DNA of 64,000 nt from Fusarium oxysporum f. sp. lycopersici 4287. Its lineage: Eukaryota > Ascomycota > Sordariomycetes > Hypocreales > Nectriaceae. The translations under genes were made by a program, and so were the position numbers. Below, in pieces: positions 11,119-24,021 of the stretch. Below the pieces are notes generated by a model that saw only the letters and a program-made list of their open reading frames with translations, had not been told where the DNA came from and made no database searches. Location: positions 186,001 to 250,000 of the forward strand of contig NC_030997.1 in NCBI RefSeq assembly GCF_000149955.1, given 5' to 3'. Within the stretch, counting starts at the first letter, position 1. Each line of letters starts with the position of its first letter.

Positions 11119-13037
11119 ATGAATCTCAAAACTTTTCTAGTCGGCTCCTTGAGCCTCTTCGGTCATTCGGAGGGAGCAGCGTCCCCGCCGACATTGAGCC
11201 TTCCCTGGGGATCATACCAGGCTAAACCTCTTGCATGGGATAAACAGGTATGTCATATATCGAGAGGCAAGAAATGAACTCACTAACAATGCGGAGATTT
11301 ATCTATTTGAGAACGTCCGATTTGGGTCCAAACCAGTACGTTTCGGTGCATCTAGTTTCCCATCAGGACCCGGTGAAAGCGTTCCCGACAACACGGACTG
11401 TCTCCAAGTTAACCCGCAAGTACTGAGCAACGCCCCTGGCGGTAAAACTCCCCTCGGCGACCCTAATCGGGATTTTGGCCCCGATAATTTCGAGGCAGCT
11501 AAGGCGCCTGATTGGAATGGAAATGAAGACTGTCTCTTCCTCGATGTCTATGTACCGCGTTCAGTCTTCGACAACCCCGGTTCCAAGCCACTTCCCGTTA
11601 CGGTCTGGTTCTATTGAGGGGCATATGCATTCGGTACCAAGAGGATGAAGAAGTTGGGTCTCAACAATGGCCCCCTCTACAGCGGAAAGACCCTGATCGA
11701 AGCCACCGACTACAAAACCATCTTTGTAGCCGGAAACTATCGTCTGGGAGCCTTTGGGTGGTTAGCTGGCTCATATATGCAGAAGTACGGCCTGCCTAAT
11801 GCCGGTCTCTACGACCAGAATCTTCTCCTCCAGTGGGTTCAGAAGTACATCGGCCAGGTCCACGGCGACAACACCGCTGTCAGCGCATGGGGAGAGTCAG
11901 CAGGTGGCGGTTCCATTCTCCACCATCTCATACGAGGCAATGGTAAGAATTATCCTTTGTTCACCCGGTTCGTCACACAAAGTCCTGCCTTTGAATGGGC
12001 GTGGGATGATTCCAAGGACGGTCAGTTGGACCAGGTTTACCAGAACTTCTCAAAGTCACTGGGCTGCAATGACCCGAACGATATTAGCTGTATCAGAGAT
12101 CCGTCGATACCGCTGGATAAGTTGGGCATGGCGAATGTCAAGCTTTTTGAGACCGTCAAGCAGACTGGACTTTTCCCCATTGGACCATCGGTGGACGGTG
12201 CATGGGTCAAGACGATACCTACTCTAGCGTTCGCTAAAGGTAATGAAAATTCTGATGTCCTTTTGAAGACTGTGCTGACACTTGGATGTAGGGAATTTCT
12301 GGCCTGGAATCAAATCCACCATTGTCTCTCACTGTGCAAACGACGCTGAGCGCTTTACCCCATCCAGTGTTGTCGATAATGCCACTTTCTACGGATTCTT
12401 GGAGAAGTTCCTCCCAGGCCAGAACTTAGGCTCTGTGAGAGCGAAAATTGCCAAGCAGTATAACTGCACCACAGACTTCAAAGGAAATTACAGTCTTTGT
12501 CTGCGCAATGTCATTCGGGACGCATCCTTCACTTGCAATACAAGAGATCTCCTCGACGCGTATCCGAAGCAGGCATACGCGATGAACTACGGCTTTCCGA
12601 ATGATAGCTTGGCATATCATGCGTCTGACCTTATCCCGCTGTTCGCCAATGCAGGTATCCTCGGACAGATTGCGATAATGATCAAGGCAATCCTCAAATG
12701 TTCTCTCTGGGACGCAAACATATGGGCAGGTAAGCTGCGCGATACAATTAGGGACAGATATCTGGGATACTTTGCGTCGTTCGCGCTTTATGGAAACACT
12801 GATAGTGACGGGAAAGGGGACACTGGATGGCCGGTCGTTGATGGGTCTGGAAAACTCTTTTCGAAAGTTATGAAGCCTTCGCAAGATGGATGGAACCTAG
12901 TGCAGGATGAGCAGAACTCCGAAGACGGTTGCGCCTTTTGGCGTACCATAGCGCAGGATCTCGTGCCTAAATCGGGTAATTCGGAATGGAACCTGGAGGA
13001 GGTGGATGTGGATTCGAACGTGCAAGAGGAACTTTAG
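11119..13037 (+). pseudogene. type B carboxylesterase/lipase with a nonsense codon at the oxyanion hole
   Basis: Spliced frame: 11119-11247, 11297-12239 and 12292-13037, 606 codons, close to the usual ~550-600 aa. An N-terminal signal peptide is followed by the IYLFENVRFGSKP motif, NEDCLFLDVY, the nucleophile elbow GESAGG and the catalytic His in AYHASDL. The frame is intact except for one TGA at 11615-11617 (codon 150). In related enzymes this position is the second Gly of WFYGGAYAFG, the oxyanion-hole loop; GGA to TGA is one base change. Everything downstream stays in frame and well conserved, so the break is recent, or it is a sequencing error. If real, the product ends before the catalytic Ser and is inactive. 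Confidence 0.82.
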
Positions 13038-14000
13038 GTCGACGGCCCAGTCAAACTTAGTGCACCTGGTCTGGTGGCATGTTGAGGACCTCGTTGGGGT
13101 GGTACCAAGCGATATCAACAGATTCAACTAGCCCTGTCGGAGCACTTGGACTTCATAGGAACTTCTACTAAGGTTACAGTGTTCCTCACAGGACTGGCTG
13201 TCGCTTGTTTAGGCCTAGTGACTGATACTCTAGCTTTTACCAGTTGAGCAGTTAGATATTTCATTCGTGCACGTATTCAGAGCAATTGATTTGGGTCTCT
13301 TCATTGATACCAATTGCGTCTACTCGTGTATTCTCCCCATAAGTCGTCCTCGTTTGAGCAGTCATGGTGCTTTGTGCCGAAAGTCGAAAGATGAAAGATG
13401 ATCATGTGGCCCAAGCGACATTGGCCATCAGATATAGTACAAGGAATAAATATCATCGGGTTAATTAGAGGTGACTCATAATTAATATTCAGCTTGAGCT
13501 TCATTCGCAATTTCTTAAATGATGGGGCCTCACTTCAGTGGCTTCAGCAGAACGGTTCACAACTACCAACATTGAGTGCTTACCTATACCTATACGACGC
13601 AATAAAACTTGGGACCACGATTCTAAGCGATAAGAAGACTTAGGTAATTTAGAACAAGCTTAGGAGGGCCCTTTGATAAGTTTATGCAGATATCGTATCT
13701 CAAGGTCTGAAGTTTATTTGCTCCATAGACTTGCATGGCATGTTCAAAGTTATTAATTTATTAGGGTAAAGGAATGTAGAACACAATGATCTATCACATT
13801 ATGAAAAGGGCCTGTCACCTTTTCCAGCCTTATCTGTTTAGAAAATCTGTCAGCCCATTCACGTGATAGGCTTACTGTTCGTCATCCTTGTCCTTGCTGT
13901 TCCGCCCGCCATGTTCTTTGTTCTCTGCCTCAGCTGCCTAAAGGCCATTTCTCACGTCTTTCAGTCCCTTCATAGATCTTATTTCCTCCTCAAAACCATC
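13038..14000. other. intergenic region
   Basis: About 960 bases between the broken esterase and the helicase gene. It is AT-rich with short imperfect repeats. The frame of the helicase is open for 46 codons upstream of its ATG, from 13863, but contains no ATG there that starts a better protein. Confidence 0.45.
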
Positions 14001-16268
14001 ATGCCGCTCAAGCGAAAAGCGCAAAAAGCTTCTGTTGACATCAGTAGCATCGTCAAGCGAGACTTCTCATACCTTGCACGCAACCCTGACAGCGACAACC
14101 GGCCTCTATGGATTGATCCCGACAAAGGATACATCATTCTAGAGCGATTTCATCCTTTGGCTGACTTAGCGACTGATTTCCTCGTGATTATCGCGGAACC
14201 TCAATCTAGACCAGCTTTTCTCCATGAGTACAAGATTACGCCGCATAGTCTCTATGCTGCTGTTTCTGTTGGTTTAAATGGCGAAGACATCATCAACACT
14301 CTTGACAAGTTTCTCAAAACAGAGCTTCCGCAGACTATCAAAGAGTTCATCAGATCGTGTACCAAGAGCTATGGCAAGGTCAAGTTAGTTTTGAAGAGCA
14401 ACAAATATTTCGTCGAGAGCAGTGATGCAGATGTCCTTCAGGCTTTACTCAAAGATAAAATCCTCGGCCCTCTTCGAGTAAACGGCTCTGACGAGATTAG
14501 TAGAGCGCGTGCGCCAGCACTGGGTGGCTTGGTCATTCCTGGAACAAAGAACGCGGCGGGGGTTCAGCAAGCCAATCTCCTACAAATCGTAGACAAAGAG
14601 TCGGATCATATTGAAGTCGTATTAAATGACGAAGAAAAGGATGATGAGGAAGAAACAGTTCATGCCTTTGAGATCCCCGACAGCGCCGTTGAGGCCGTTC
14701 AGAAGCGATGCCTGGATTTATCGTACCCCATTCTAGAAGAGTACGACTTTCGCTGCGACAGCATCAATCCCGACTTGGACATCGATCTGCGCCCAAACAC
14801 CCAAATCAGACCCTATCAAGAAAAGAGTCTCAGCAAGATGTTCGGCAACGGTCGCGCCAAAAGCGGAATCATCGTTCTCCCATGCGGCGCAGGCAAAACC
14901 CTCGTCGGCATCGCAGCAGCATGCACCATCAGAAAAGGCGTCATCGTCCTCTGCACAAGCTCAGTTTCCGCTGTGCAATGGCGCAATGAGTTTCTCAAAT
15001 GGTCAAACATTAATCCTGAGGACATTACTACTTTCACATCCGACAGCAAGGAGAAGTTCTCTGGGAGTACTGGTGTGATTGTGACGACGTATTCAATGGT
15101 TACGAATAGTCGCGAGCGTGCGCATGACTCAAAGAAGATGATGGACTTTTTGGCAGGACGGGAATGGGGATTGACGCTTCTTGATGAGGTTCACGTTGTT
15201 CCAGCCAATATGTTTCGACGTGTTATCTCGTCGATTAAAACGCACTCTAAGCTTGGGCTTACGGCTACGTTGCTTCGCGAGGATGACAAGATAGATCATC
15301 TCAACTTTCTCATTGGGCCGAAATTATATGAAGCGAATTGGATGGACCTCTCGCAGCAGGGGCATATCGCCAAGGTGCAATGCGCTGAGGTCTGGTGTTC
15401 TATGCCGACTGTCTTCTACGAGCAATATCTCCAGGTCTCGTCTCGAATGAAGCGAACGCTAGCCGCTATCAATCCCTCCAAGTTCCAGGCTTGCCAATTT
15501 CTTATCAACTATCACGAAGCGCGCGGTGATAAAATCATTGTTTTCTCGGACGAGCTTTACTCCCTGAAACTATACGCATACAAGCTAAAGAGATACCTTA
15601 TTTACGGTGGCACAAGCCAGGAGGAGCGACTAAGGGTTCTTGATCATTTCCGACACAATCCCGAAGTGAATACGCTATTCCTCTCCAAGATCGGCGATAC
15701 GTCACTTGATCTCCCCGAAGCAACGTGTCTCATCCAGATATCCTCACAGTTTGGCTCCCGCCGTCAAGAGGCACAGCGTCTCGGCCGCATCTTGCGAGCA
15801 AAACGGCGAAACGACGAGGGGTTTAACGCCTTCTTTTACTCGCTCGTCTCTAAGGACACATCCGAAATGCATTTTGCGTCAAAGCGGCAGGCCTTCCTTA
15901 TTGATCAAGGCTACGCATTCAAAGTGATCACCAAGCTAGTCGGTATTGAAAAGACGCCTGACCTCGCATTTCGTACTGCGGCTGAACAACGGGAGTTACT
16001 ACAGGGCGCGTTGGTTGACAACGAGACGGCGGCTGATGATGAATTTGCTGCAGATGATCTCTGGGGTAGGGAGAAGAGTGGTGGAAAAGGGAAGAAGAAC
16101 ACGGTGAGGCGCGTCGCCGGCTATCTTGATCAACTTAGTGGTGTGCAGGATATGGCGTACATTGAACGGAATACTTCTTCCAACAAGGGTCTGACAAGGA
16201 CAAAGGGCGAAAAGAGCGAATTCTTCAAGAAAATGGACAGAGAAAAGAAGCGACGGAAGAACAAGTGA
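14001..16268 (+). CDS. XPB/Ssl2-like DNA helicase (TFIIH 3'-5' helicase family), intronless
   Basis: The 755-residue protein starts at MPLKRKAQK and has no intron. The N-terminal region (~25-200) matches the XPB damage-recognition part (FSYLARNP...NRPLWIDP...[16 protein letters not shown]). Helicase motifs follow: Walker A GAGKT (~297), DEVH (~395), TATLLREDD (~420), YGGTSQEER, and [12 protein letters not shown] (~593) with [12 protein letters not shown] opens promoter DNA in TFIIH and acts in nucleotide excision repair. Compared with the ~800-850 aa usual in fungi, the acidic N-terminus is short. Several motif IV neighbours ([15 protein letters not shown]) are divergent. This could be the only copy or a second copy; the lack of introns and the poly(A) tract 90 bases after the stop hint at a retrocopy. 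Confidence 0.9.
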   Translation: MPLKRKAQKASVDISSIVKRDFSYLARNPDSDNRPLWIDPDKGYIILERFHPLADLATDFLVIIAEPQSRPAFLHEYKITPHSLYAAVSVGLNGEDIINTLDKFLKTELPQTIKEFIRSCTKSYGKVKLVLKSNKYFVESSDADVLQALLKDKILGPLRVNGSDEISRARAPALGGLVIPGTKNAAGVQQANLLQIVDKESDHIEVVLNDEEKDDEEETVHAFEIPDSAVEAVQKRCLDLSYPILEEYDFRCDSINPDLDIDLRPNTQIRPYQEKSLSKMFGNGRAKSGIIVLPCGAGKTLVGIAAACTIRKGVIVLCTSSVSAVQWRNEFLKWSNINPEDITTFTSDSKEKFSGSTGVIVTTYSMVTNSRERAHDSKKMMDFLAGREWGLTLLDEVHVVPANMFRRVISSIKTHSKLGLTATLLREDDKIDHLNFLIGPKLYEANWMDLSQQGHIAKVQCAEVWCSMPTVFYEQYLQVSSRMKRTLAAINPSKFQACQFLINYHEARGDKIIVFSDELYSLKLYAYKLKRYLIYGGTSQEERLRVLDHFRHNPEVNTLFLSKIGDTSLDLPEATCLIQISSQFGSRRQEAQRLGRILRAKRRNDEGFNAFFYSLVSKDTSEMHFASKRQAFLIDQGYAFKVITKLVGIEKTPDLAFRTAAEQRELLQGALVDNETAADDEFAADDLWGREKSGGKGKKNTVRRVAGYLDQLSGVQDMAYIERNTSSNKGLTRTKGEKSEFFKKMDREKKRRKNK

Positions 16269-17516
16269 TAGGTCTCTTGTCCAAACTTAGGACCTAAATC
16301 CTAAATAATAAAGGGCTTTAGGTAAATTCGTATAACTCTAGACTGAAATTAGGATGCCAAAAAAAAAAAAAAAAAAAAACTCATCAAAGAATCCTCTAAC
16401 TTACCCAAATCTTTGTGTCGTTTAGGATCTACAGCCTAAATCGTTGTTACTCCCCGGGTCTTGTCTCCGGGTGTTGGCTGTATGGTAGTATGGAGTTGCG
16501 AACAGTGATAGACTTTATTCGCACTTGTTCTCACGCCAATGGCTACAGTAAGTTAACAGGTCAAGCTTTGATATATTTGCTTTCAAGCTTCTCCATATTG
16601 TTGAAGAACTATTGACATCTATTTTGGCAAGTCCGTGCACTGAATAATGAGAAGATATTAATACAATAGCTCATTGCTGATGGTCGCACAAAGGCTTCTT
16701 TCTTTATTGGACTTTTGTTCATTTCTGAAGCATCGCTCTTTGTGAAGTTGTTCTACTCATGAGTCGTTTCTTTGTTTAAGCTATAGTCTTTGTTAGCGAT
16801 GTCGTTACTACATGAGGTTGAACAAGGGAGTAAGAGATGAAAGATACCTACAGATAATGTATATAAAGAACATTGCAGTATAATTATATACTGATATCTC
16901 TTTTCTTGTTGTTTCAAGTATTCTCGACAACCGTTTTCTACATGTCATTATTGACTTTTGTTACTCACAACAGCTACCAAGGTATATAGAACTCTTCGCC
17001 TTTGTGTCCCCTTTCACGCTAGAGCCTTTTGAGCTAATCCCTCTCGTCTAGATGCTTACCGTTTTCGATCTCAAGCAAATATGTGCCAGCCTCAAGGCTC
17101 TTGGATGCCCTCAGCGTAAGTAAGAAGTCTTTTTCCTTCTCATTACACAGTTTACTAACAACTTGATAGACAATCAGAATATCATCCTTCAAACTAAAGC
17201 GTACAGCAATCCCAGCAAGGTACTCACTGGACATGACCTCTTCGTGTACAGGAGAAGAAAGCCCTGTTGACCTTGATTAAAAACTACTAAGACAGGTTCC
17301 CTTCATTATAAGTTGTTTTTGGCATCTGTTATCAGGCTTGGTTATGGCTCGGCGGATTGTTGTATAGAATGTTAGTTTCATGACAATGCGTGAAAGTGTT
17401 TCAATATCCTAGAATGCTACCATAATTCCATCGTGTGTGTATCCGTATAACAACTCCATCACAAATTTGGTACAGATGTGTTGCTCAACAGGACCGAAAT
17501 TGATTCCGCCCGCCTT
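16269..17516. other. intergenic region with one weak open frame
   Basis: About 1.25 kb downstream of the helicase. An ATG frame on the minus strand at 17234-17034 (66 codons, including EKEKDFLLTLRASKSLEAG) looks protein-like and has a GTAAGC that could be a donor near its end. I find no partner exon and do not call it a gene. The rest shows nothing beyond AT-rich DNA. Confidence 0.4.
16359..16379 (+). repeat. poly(A) tract of 21 A
   Basis: An uninterrupted run of A begins 91 bases after the helicase stop codon and follows an AATAAA hexamer (in TAAATAATAAAGGG, about 16300). It is on the sense strand of the helicase gene, where a reverse-transcribed mRNA tail would be. Confidence 0.9.
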
Positions 17517-20500
17517 CTAAGCCTTTATCTGGAAGGCAACATTCATGGGCACCTCAAGCCACTTGACCATAGTTGCCGCATTCTTATCATCGGCATTTTT
17601 CTGCAACTCCTCCCTTGCCAGGTTCAAAGGTGAGACTCCTTTCTTATTCTTCTTCTTTGAGTCCGCACCACGCTTCACCAGCCACTCTACCGCACCGACC
17701 CTTTTCTTCATCACAGAGTGAAATAACGCCGTGCTTCCATCATTGTCAACCGCGTCTATGCGAGCCCCGCGATTGACCAAGTATTCCATGACAGCGGTCT
17801 GCTGACTCTGAGCTGCTGTGATCAGAGGCGTGACGCCATTGCTGCCATTTCTGTCAACATTGAGTCCCTTTTCGTCGACAAGGTATTTAATGATGTTGAG
17901 TTGTCCTCTTTCGCATGCGACAATAAAAGCATCCCAACCGGGAATACCATATACGGAATCATCATCACAGACATTCTCAAGGAGATACCGAACGACTTCG
18001 AGGTGACCTTTCCCTGCCGCCATAGTAATCGGTGTCCCTCCAGTGCCAAAGAACACTGGTCTCTTCGCATAGATATTCGACTTGGCCCCTTTCTCCAAGA
18101 GTATCTTGACAACGTCGAGGTAGCCGCCGCATGCTGCCCAGTTGATAGCACTACCATCACCAGGAAGTACACCGAAGCCAACATCCATACGTATGTCCAT
18201 ATCAGCACCGCGAAGGAGGAGAACCCGGACGGTATCCAATTGTCCTTCGTGCGCTGCGTACCCAAGGGCAGTCCAGCCGCCATGTTTGCCATCAATGGGA
18301 ACCTTTTGATCAAGGAGCTCCAACACTTTCACTGAATCATTCTTCTTTGCAGCTGAAACCAAATTCTCCACGGTGTTAGGATTGGCTTCTGTCGGCTTGG
18401 GCTGATTCACTGCAGCTGTCTGTGGAGATGGTACGGCTCTCGTTGGGTCCGGATCATCGGCTGACAGGTTAGCCACTGATGTTTCATTCAAAGGCGTCCT
18501 TTGATCTAAATGTTCGAAGACAGTCTATTAGTCACGATACGTTCGTGAAACAGTTTTGCAACCCGTAGTTGGATTAATTTACCTGTTTTCGCTCCAGCAG
18601 TTGGATTGGAGTTGCTTGTATTGCTTGCCATCTCGGCCAATGGCACTGGCGCTGAAGAAGTCGGCTGACGTTCCGCATGGGCAAATAGAGTCTAGGATAG
18701 TTATTGATGACACAATTTGATAGTTCTAGTGTATCGCTCACCTTCAAAGTCATTGGGAAGCCGCTAATAGTCGTTGAATGCGTAGCCCCAAAGTTCACAT
18801 CAATGCGAATCGGCTCGTCAAGATGCTGATGTTGAAACTCAACAGCGAATCGAAATGGTTTATCAACCGAAACTCGCTTGAACTCGTACACCTTTCCTCT
18901 AACAAGGAACTTTAAGGTGCGAGATAGGAGTTCTTTGAAGCCTTGATCATTCGGCATCAAACGGCAGCAGATCCAACCGTGAATTACTGTGATGGTACCG
19001 TGTTTCGTGATGCTTCCGAGTTCGAAGAAATAGAGGCTTGCTCGCAGTTTGTCAGCCATGCATTGAAGTGCGTCCACTTGGACAATGCCAGAGGTTGCTG
19101 AGAAGGGTGAGATAGAAGGCCTTTCATAGAATGTTGCCTTCTTCGCGGCCGTTTCCATGCTTATAATAGCATTTACATCGTCAAGCGCCGGCTCGGTGCT
19201 CCCGTCGAACCTCAAGCTCAATCGCAAAGCACGATCTATTATACGACTGTCCTGGCTCGAACGAAACTTGTCCCACGCATCCTCGCCGTTCATGGTGCTG
19301 ACAAGCGTTGAGAAGAGATGAGCAAGCCACTTGGGTATTATGGCTGTTGAAACTGGTTCAGCTGCTGGATACCTAGCTTGTCCTGATCCGAGAGATAGGA
19401 TTACGTCGTAAGTAGGATCTTCCCATATCTTTCGTGACTCGTTGAGCGCTACTTGGATTGGATTGTTCTCTTTCAGACCGCCATCGCGGCATTCATGTCC
19501 ACCATGGGAGATATGTTCGAAGTACATAGGAGCAGCCGACGTACAGCGAGCACTAAAGCACTAGGTTAACCAAGCCCCAAAAGTTGGAAGATGATCTCTT
19601 ACGCCTTCCAGAGCGGAAGTGTCGAGTCCAGGTACCGATCTTTACCGCCTGTGTTGTAATTGGCGATCAGGTGACAGTCTTCTTTAGCTGTTGTCGTGAC
19701 CGCAACTCTGCAAGAGCTGTTCAATCCATAGAGGGACTTAGGATCTTTGCCCCCGAATGCTTTCTGGAGGGCAGTCTCTAAAACATCCGTCTTGTATATC
19801 GAACTACTGAACCATCGGGCGGCCCAACCGAAGAACCGAGACTTGGTAAGGAACTTGGCCTCAAAGCCTTCGCTGCAGATGTCTCGGAACAGACTTGTAC
19901 ACTCAACAGCACTTCTTCGCTGTATACCTATACCGAGTGCAATGATGCCACCTGCGAAAGTCAGACAGATGTCCTACATAGCTTCGTGCGCGTTGTCCAA
20001 TTCGAGAAGCTTACCTGTACTTGTACCAACAATGAGATCGAAGAAACTCCCAATTGGAATACCCAGCCCGATCTCTTTCTCCAAGCGGTTCAAGACCGTT
20101 AACTCAACGATGCCCCGGACGCCTCCTCCATCAAGCGACAGTACCCGAAGGCCACAAAGTGGCGGTCTGATGATAGTGACGAACGGCCACTTGTCGGACG
20201 ATGAAGTATCACAAATTATGCAGCGTTGGTGCATAAAACGCCCCGGATATCGTTTATCTACAGCGGTGTCATCGAAATCATCCACGCATGTTTCGCAGAT
20301 GACATGTCCGCAGGGAAGGCGATATTCCGGTCTTCCAAACAGACAACCAAGACAAAATGTGGTGTTTGATTCGGCTCCACGACGCCAAGTACCCGTATAA
20401 AGAGATAAAAACGACTTTGCAAGTGTTAATGGACTATTCTCGGTGTTGTCGCCAAAAGGGAATCGACGGTCTTGGTCATGCAATGCCGGATAGCCACCTC

Positions 20501-22495
20501 GCCGTCTCAGGGCGTCAATGTTCTGACGGTGATGAACGGCCGCAAGGCGTCGCCAGTCGCAATGGTTAGAAGGGCCGCTTGTGTTGATCGCTCGCATGGT
20601 GGTGTGAAGTGCTGACTCGATGGCAAGCAGAAACTTGTCGGAGTTGAAGTCGCCGACTACAAAGTTGCCATCGCGCAAAAGATCGCCTGACGCACTCTGG
20701 TGGCCTATTCGGTGGCCGGACTTTGTGTTTACGCATTTCTCGCCAGAATCGGGGTCAATGTAGGCGCATGGCGATTTACTATCCAGGAACTGACTGATGG
20801 CTCTAGTGCAGATAGCTTGGGTGTCTTTGTCAAAGACGACTGAGGGCAGGAGCACGATATCTGTTACGACCAGAGGAAATGTGAGTCATTGAGATAAGTA
20901 GAATTGACCTATTAGGCTAGAGCTACGTACCATCTTTGTTCGCACTCAATGAGTTCCTCAGCAGACTCGTCGCGATGACAGCAGCCGTGTCATCGAACCG
21001 CGCCTCCATCTTATTCTTCAGCGACAATCCAAGAAACTCAGAAAAGTGACCTTCGGTTGTATCCGGAACCGAAATCTGTCGTCGGCACTGGCCAAAATCG
21101 AATGGTTCTGGGCTGCCTGATGCGAGATGGGCGAATGCGTAATGCACCACCTGAGACATCTGCGTCGTGTCGAAACGGGTCCAAGATTCGGCTCTCTGGG
21201 CTTGAACGCGCTCTGCATCTCTCCTGACTCGCTTTGCCAAGCGGCTGGTCTGATTGATGATTTCTAGACTAGTTCCGAGAGATCCGAAGCCTTCAAGTGG
21301 GATGTAGTGAACGTAGACACTAGAGAAGCTCCTTGAAAACAGCTGCCTCATTGTCTTGTCTCCATGCTAGGAATAAATTAGCATAATGACGCAGTTTTCC
21401 TGGTTGATTAGAGGTACGAGCCTTTTGAGCAAGTTCACGAAACTCAGTTGTCTCGCTTATTTCCTTCTCAATGGCCTGGAAGAAAGCATCCGTGACAATT
21501 TCATGGTCATCACCAAGCCATTCCTCATTCTCCAAAGTAGGCCCGTTGAGAACGATGATCAAGGCAGGTAGTGCATGCTGATTGATGGTGTTCTGCACAC
21601 CAACTTTGCTCCAGTCCAAAAGCCGCAAGGCTGACTCAGCCCATGCTCTATGGTTTCTGGTGACATAGCAGATCACATCACTAAAGATGTACAGAAAGCG
21701 TGGATAAATTGTCTTGACGGCCGTTCGTCGATCCACTGGCTTACCGTCCTTAGATTCAATGAGGTAGCGCTGTCCGTACCTTGCCCACTCAGTCTGGTGC
21801 TCTGCCGCAAGAGGTTCGGTCCCCAGAAGGCCTTCGCAGTCTGCATAGAACATTGGCGCGATAGTGCCAAAGGTCGAGGGGTCAAGGTAAAGATTGACTT
21901 CTCCAGTAGTCGATCTAATGGCAGAAGATCCAGTTTGAGCTCCAGGAACTGGGGCGTCAAGGGGATTGAAATCGAATGCCTGCTCGGAGTCAAAGATCAA
22001 ACTTCGGACTGTATTTCGTTATCAGCCTACCCACAGCCCGACCATGTAAGCAAGGTGAAAAGGGCAGAACCTACTCAGAGTCGACTTTCCTGCACCAGTA
22101 TCCCCAACAAACGAGCAAATACTGGGATATTGTCGTTTAGGGCTGCGCTTATGAAAATGAAGCGACTCCTCCAAAAGGTTCGAGAATCGTGTGGTCTCGA
22201 CCAGCGTCGCAATGCGATCCTTGCGTCCAGGCGGTGACGAAATATGGAGGCCGAACCATTTAGTGGTCTCATCTCTCTGGAAGTGCGAAGCAGGAGAAAA
22301 CGAACTCGCGATGTTAGAAACTACTCCCTTGATCTTATTCCATTTAGTCTCGGTTTTCTTTGAACCACCGCGTTTGTGGGTTTGGTTGCGTGGTAGGTGT
22401 TTCTTAGAAAAGCAGTATTCGCAGAACCGTTCACCGCAGGAGCAGCGGACATCGCCCGGCTTTTCTTCACACTTTGCACATAGGTCGTCGTCCAT
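17517..22495 (-). CDS. B-box / P-loop GTPase / RING / patatin phospholipase / ankyrin protein
   Basis: Eight exons: 22495-22075, 22008-21418, 21359-20931, 20860-20015, 19951-19603, 19552-18742, 18691-18583 and 18505-17517 (1514 aa; acceptor of exon 3 could vary). Order of domains: B-box-like zinc finger (C6, C9, C18, C20, C25, C28, H40); P-loop GDTGAGKST (131-139) with DCEG and LNGP further on, dynamin/GBP-like; a RING-like C-x2-C...CGHVIC...CIIC finger (~650-698); a patatin domain with DGGGVRG (~724), the nucleophile motif GTSTGG and a late DGG; and six or more ankyrin repeats in the last 320 residues. The layout (NTPase, effector lipase, repeats) matches the logic of fungal NLR-like immune receptors. 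The membrane-lipid hydrolase is the likely effector; this role is inference. Confidence 0.85.
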
Positions 22496-22886
22496 GATGA
22501 AATTCAAGTCGAACCGAGCTGCAGCAGAAATGAATAGTTGAGATTGAAGGAAACGCTATAGAACGTGCCATGGCTGGGTATTTCAAGGCTTTCTTATCAT
22601 TCTGGTTCGCACAAGGCTCCATGAGGCGATTTTCAGCCGCAGTTCCAAGACACGGCAAAACGCCCGACTGCATGTTACTAAAAAGCCTAACTGAAACATA
22701 AAGGCCAATAGTTTGGTGTTGGTGTTCAGCTCAACCTTCTGATGGGGGGTTGCATTTTGGTTCTGACCAATCAGTGAAGGATATCGCTCAGCCGACTTTG
22801 GTACCTTCAACATGTTACTGCTACCCCTCGTTGGGCTGAAAACACCGTTATGGTGTTCTAGACCTTTTGTACATCTGCAGGCCGTC
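22496..22886. other. short intergenic region
   Basis: About 390 bases between the 3' end of the dehydrogenase and the start of the patatin-ankyrin gene, both on the minus strand. It must hold the promoter of the latter. No clear TATA element is seen. Confidence 0.45.
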
Positions 22887-24021
22887 TCATGGGAACAGCC
22901 CAAGGTCGGCTGGGGCATTTCTCATTTGATCCTCCTGTATCTCCAGGATCAAACTTTCAGGGTAATCTTCGATATTCAGGTCCATGTATCCACGAGGAGC
23001 CCATTTCCGCGCGCAGACAAAGAGCGTCCTTCCATTAATGCTGGTGTCAGACAGGATCCTCAGCGCGCATTCACCAGCATCTTCAGCCGTCGCGAACTCG
23101 ACGCCTGATTTCTCAACTTGGTCGAATTGGTCTTTGGAGAGAATACCCGTGCGGATGTACCTGCAGAATCAATTAGTCAAGGATTTCAAGTGCCCCGGAA
23201 TGGAGAGTGGTCTACCATGGTGCAATAACATTGACTCGGCTTCCATAGTAAAATGCTGTTCTTCTTAGAGCATGCATTATTCCGCGGACCGCCCACTTCG
23301 TACTGCTGTACTCTGGAGATCTGGGAACATCCAGGAAACCGGCGCCTGAACTGATGAGGATCAAGCAGGTATCTTCTTGGTCCTTATTGACTTCGGTGCC
23401 ATTCTGTGACACAAAATAGTGCATGGCCAGCTTCGATGTATAAAGGGCTCCCTTCAGATTCACATCGATTACCTGCAAGTCTGGCTTTTGCGGTTCTTGG
23501 TCTTTACCTGCGCAAGTGGGTATGAGAGAGCTGGGTGAGGCACGATAGGTAGGGAGTTCTTACCGTCAAAAGTGAAAGTCTGGTCTTCTTTTGTCGTCCC
23601 TGCGTTGGCTATGACATAGTGAATCTTCCCAGAAGGGGACACTTGAGCAGCCTCCTTGAACAAACGAACTTGATCTTCCCAAACGGTTGCGTCGCATTGA
23701 ACGAACTTTGAGCCTGTCAACTCTGAAGTGAGTTTCCCCGCAGCGATAGCATTTTTATCGCCGATTACGACCTTGGCTCTAATACAGATGAGTCTTCATG
23801 AATTTTTTGAGTCATGTGGAATTGCACGCACCCTGAGCTGTGTAGGGCCCGTACATAAGCCTCCCCAATACCACTTGCACCTGAGCTGTTAGCTAACCTA
23901 TACCGTGCCATTAACTTCGGTGACGCTGACCTCCGGTGATTATGGCAACTTTTCCAGCAATTTGATCTTCATTGAAGTCGATATCGCAGTTTACGGGGGG
24001 CGAGATATGGTAAGGAGGCAT
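22887..24021 (-). CDS. short-chain dehydrogenase/reductase (15-PGDH-like)
   Basis: Five exons: 24021-23931, 23880-23832, 23778-23564, 23507-23216 and 23160-22887 (306 aa). All four introns are 50-56 nt GT-AG introns and keep the frame. The Rossmann fold is complete: nucleotide-binding TGGASGIG (split by intron 1), ANAG, catalytic Ser in LISSGAG, and YSSTK. Overall form is classical SDR of the NAD-dependent alcohol dehydrogenase type. An acidic residue after the second beta strand (VVIGDKN) favours NAD over NADP. The substrate is unknown. The gene is divergent from the neighbouring bZIP regulator, sharing a 515-base promoter region, so co-regulation is possible. Confidence 0.88.

Noticed and set aside
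17034..17234. 66-codon minus-strand ATG frame with protein-like composition
   Set aside because: No homology recognised and no second exon found for the GTAAGC donor; left as unsupported.
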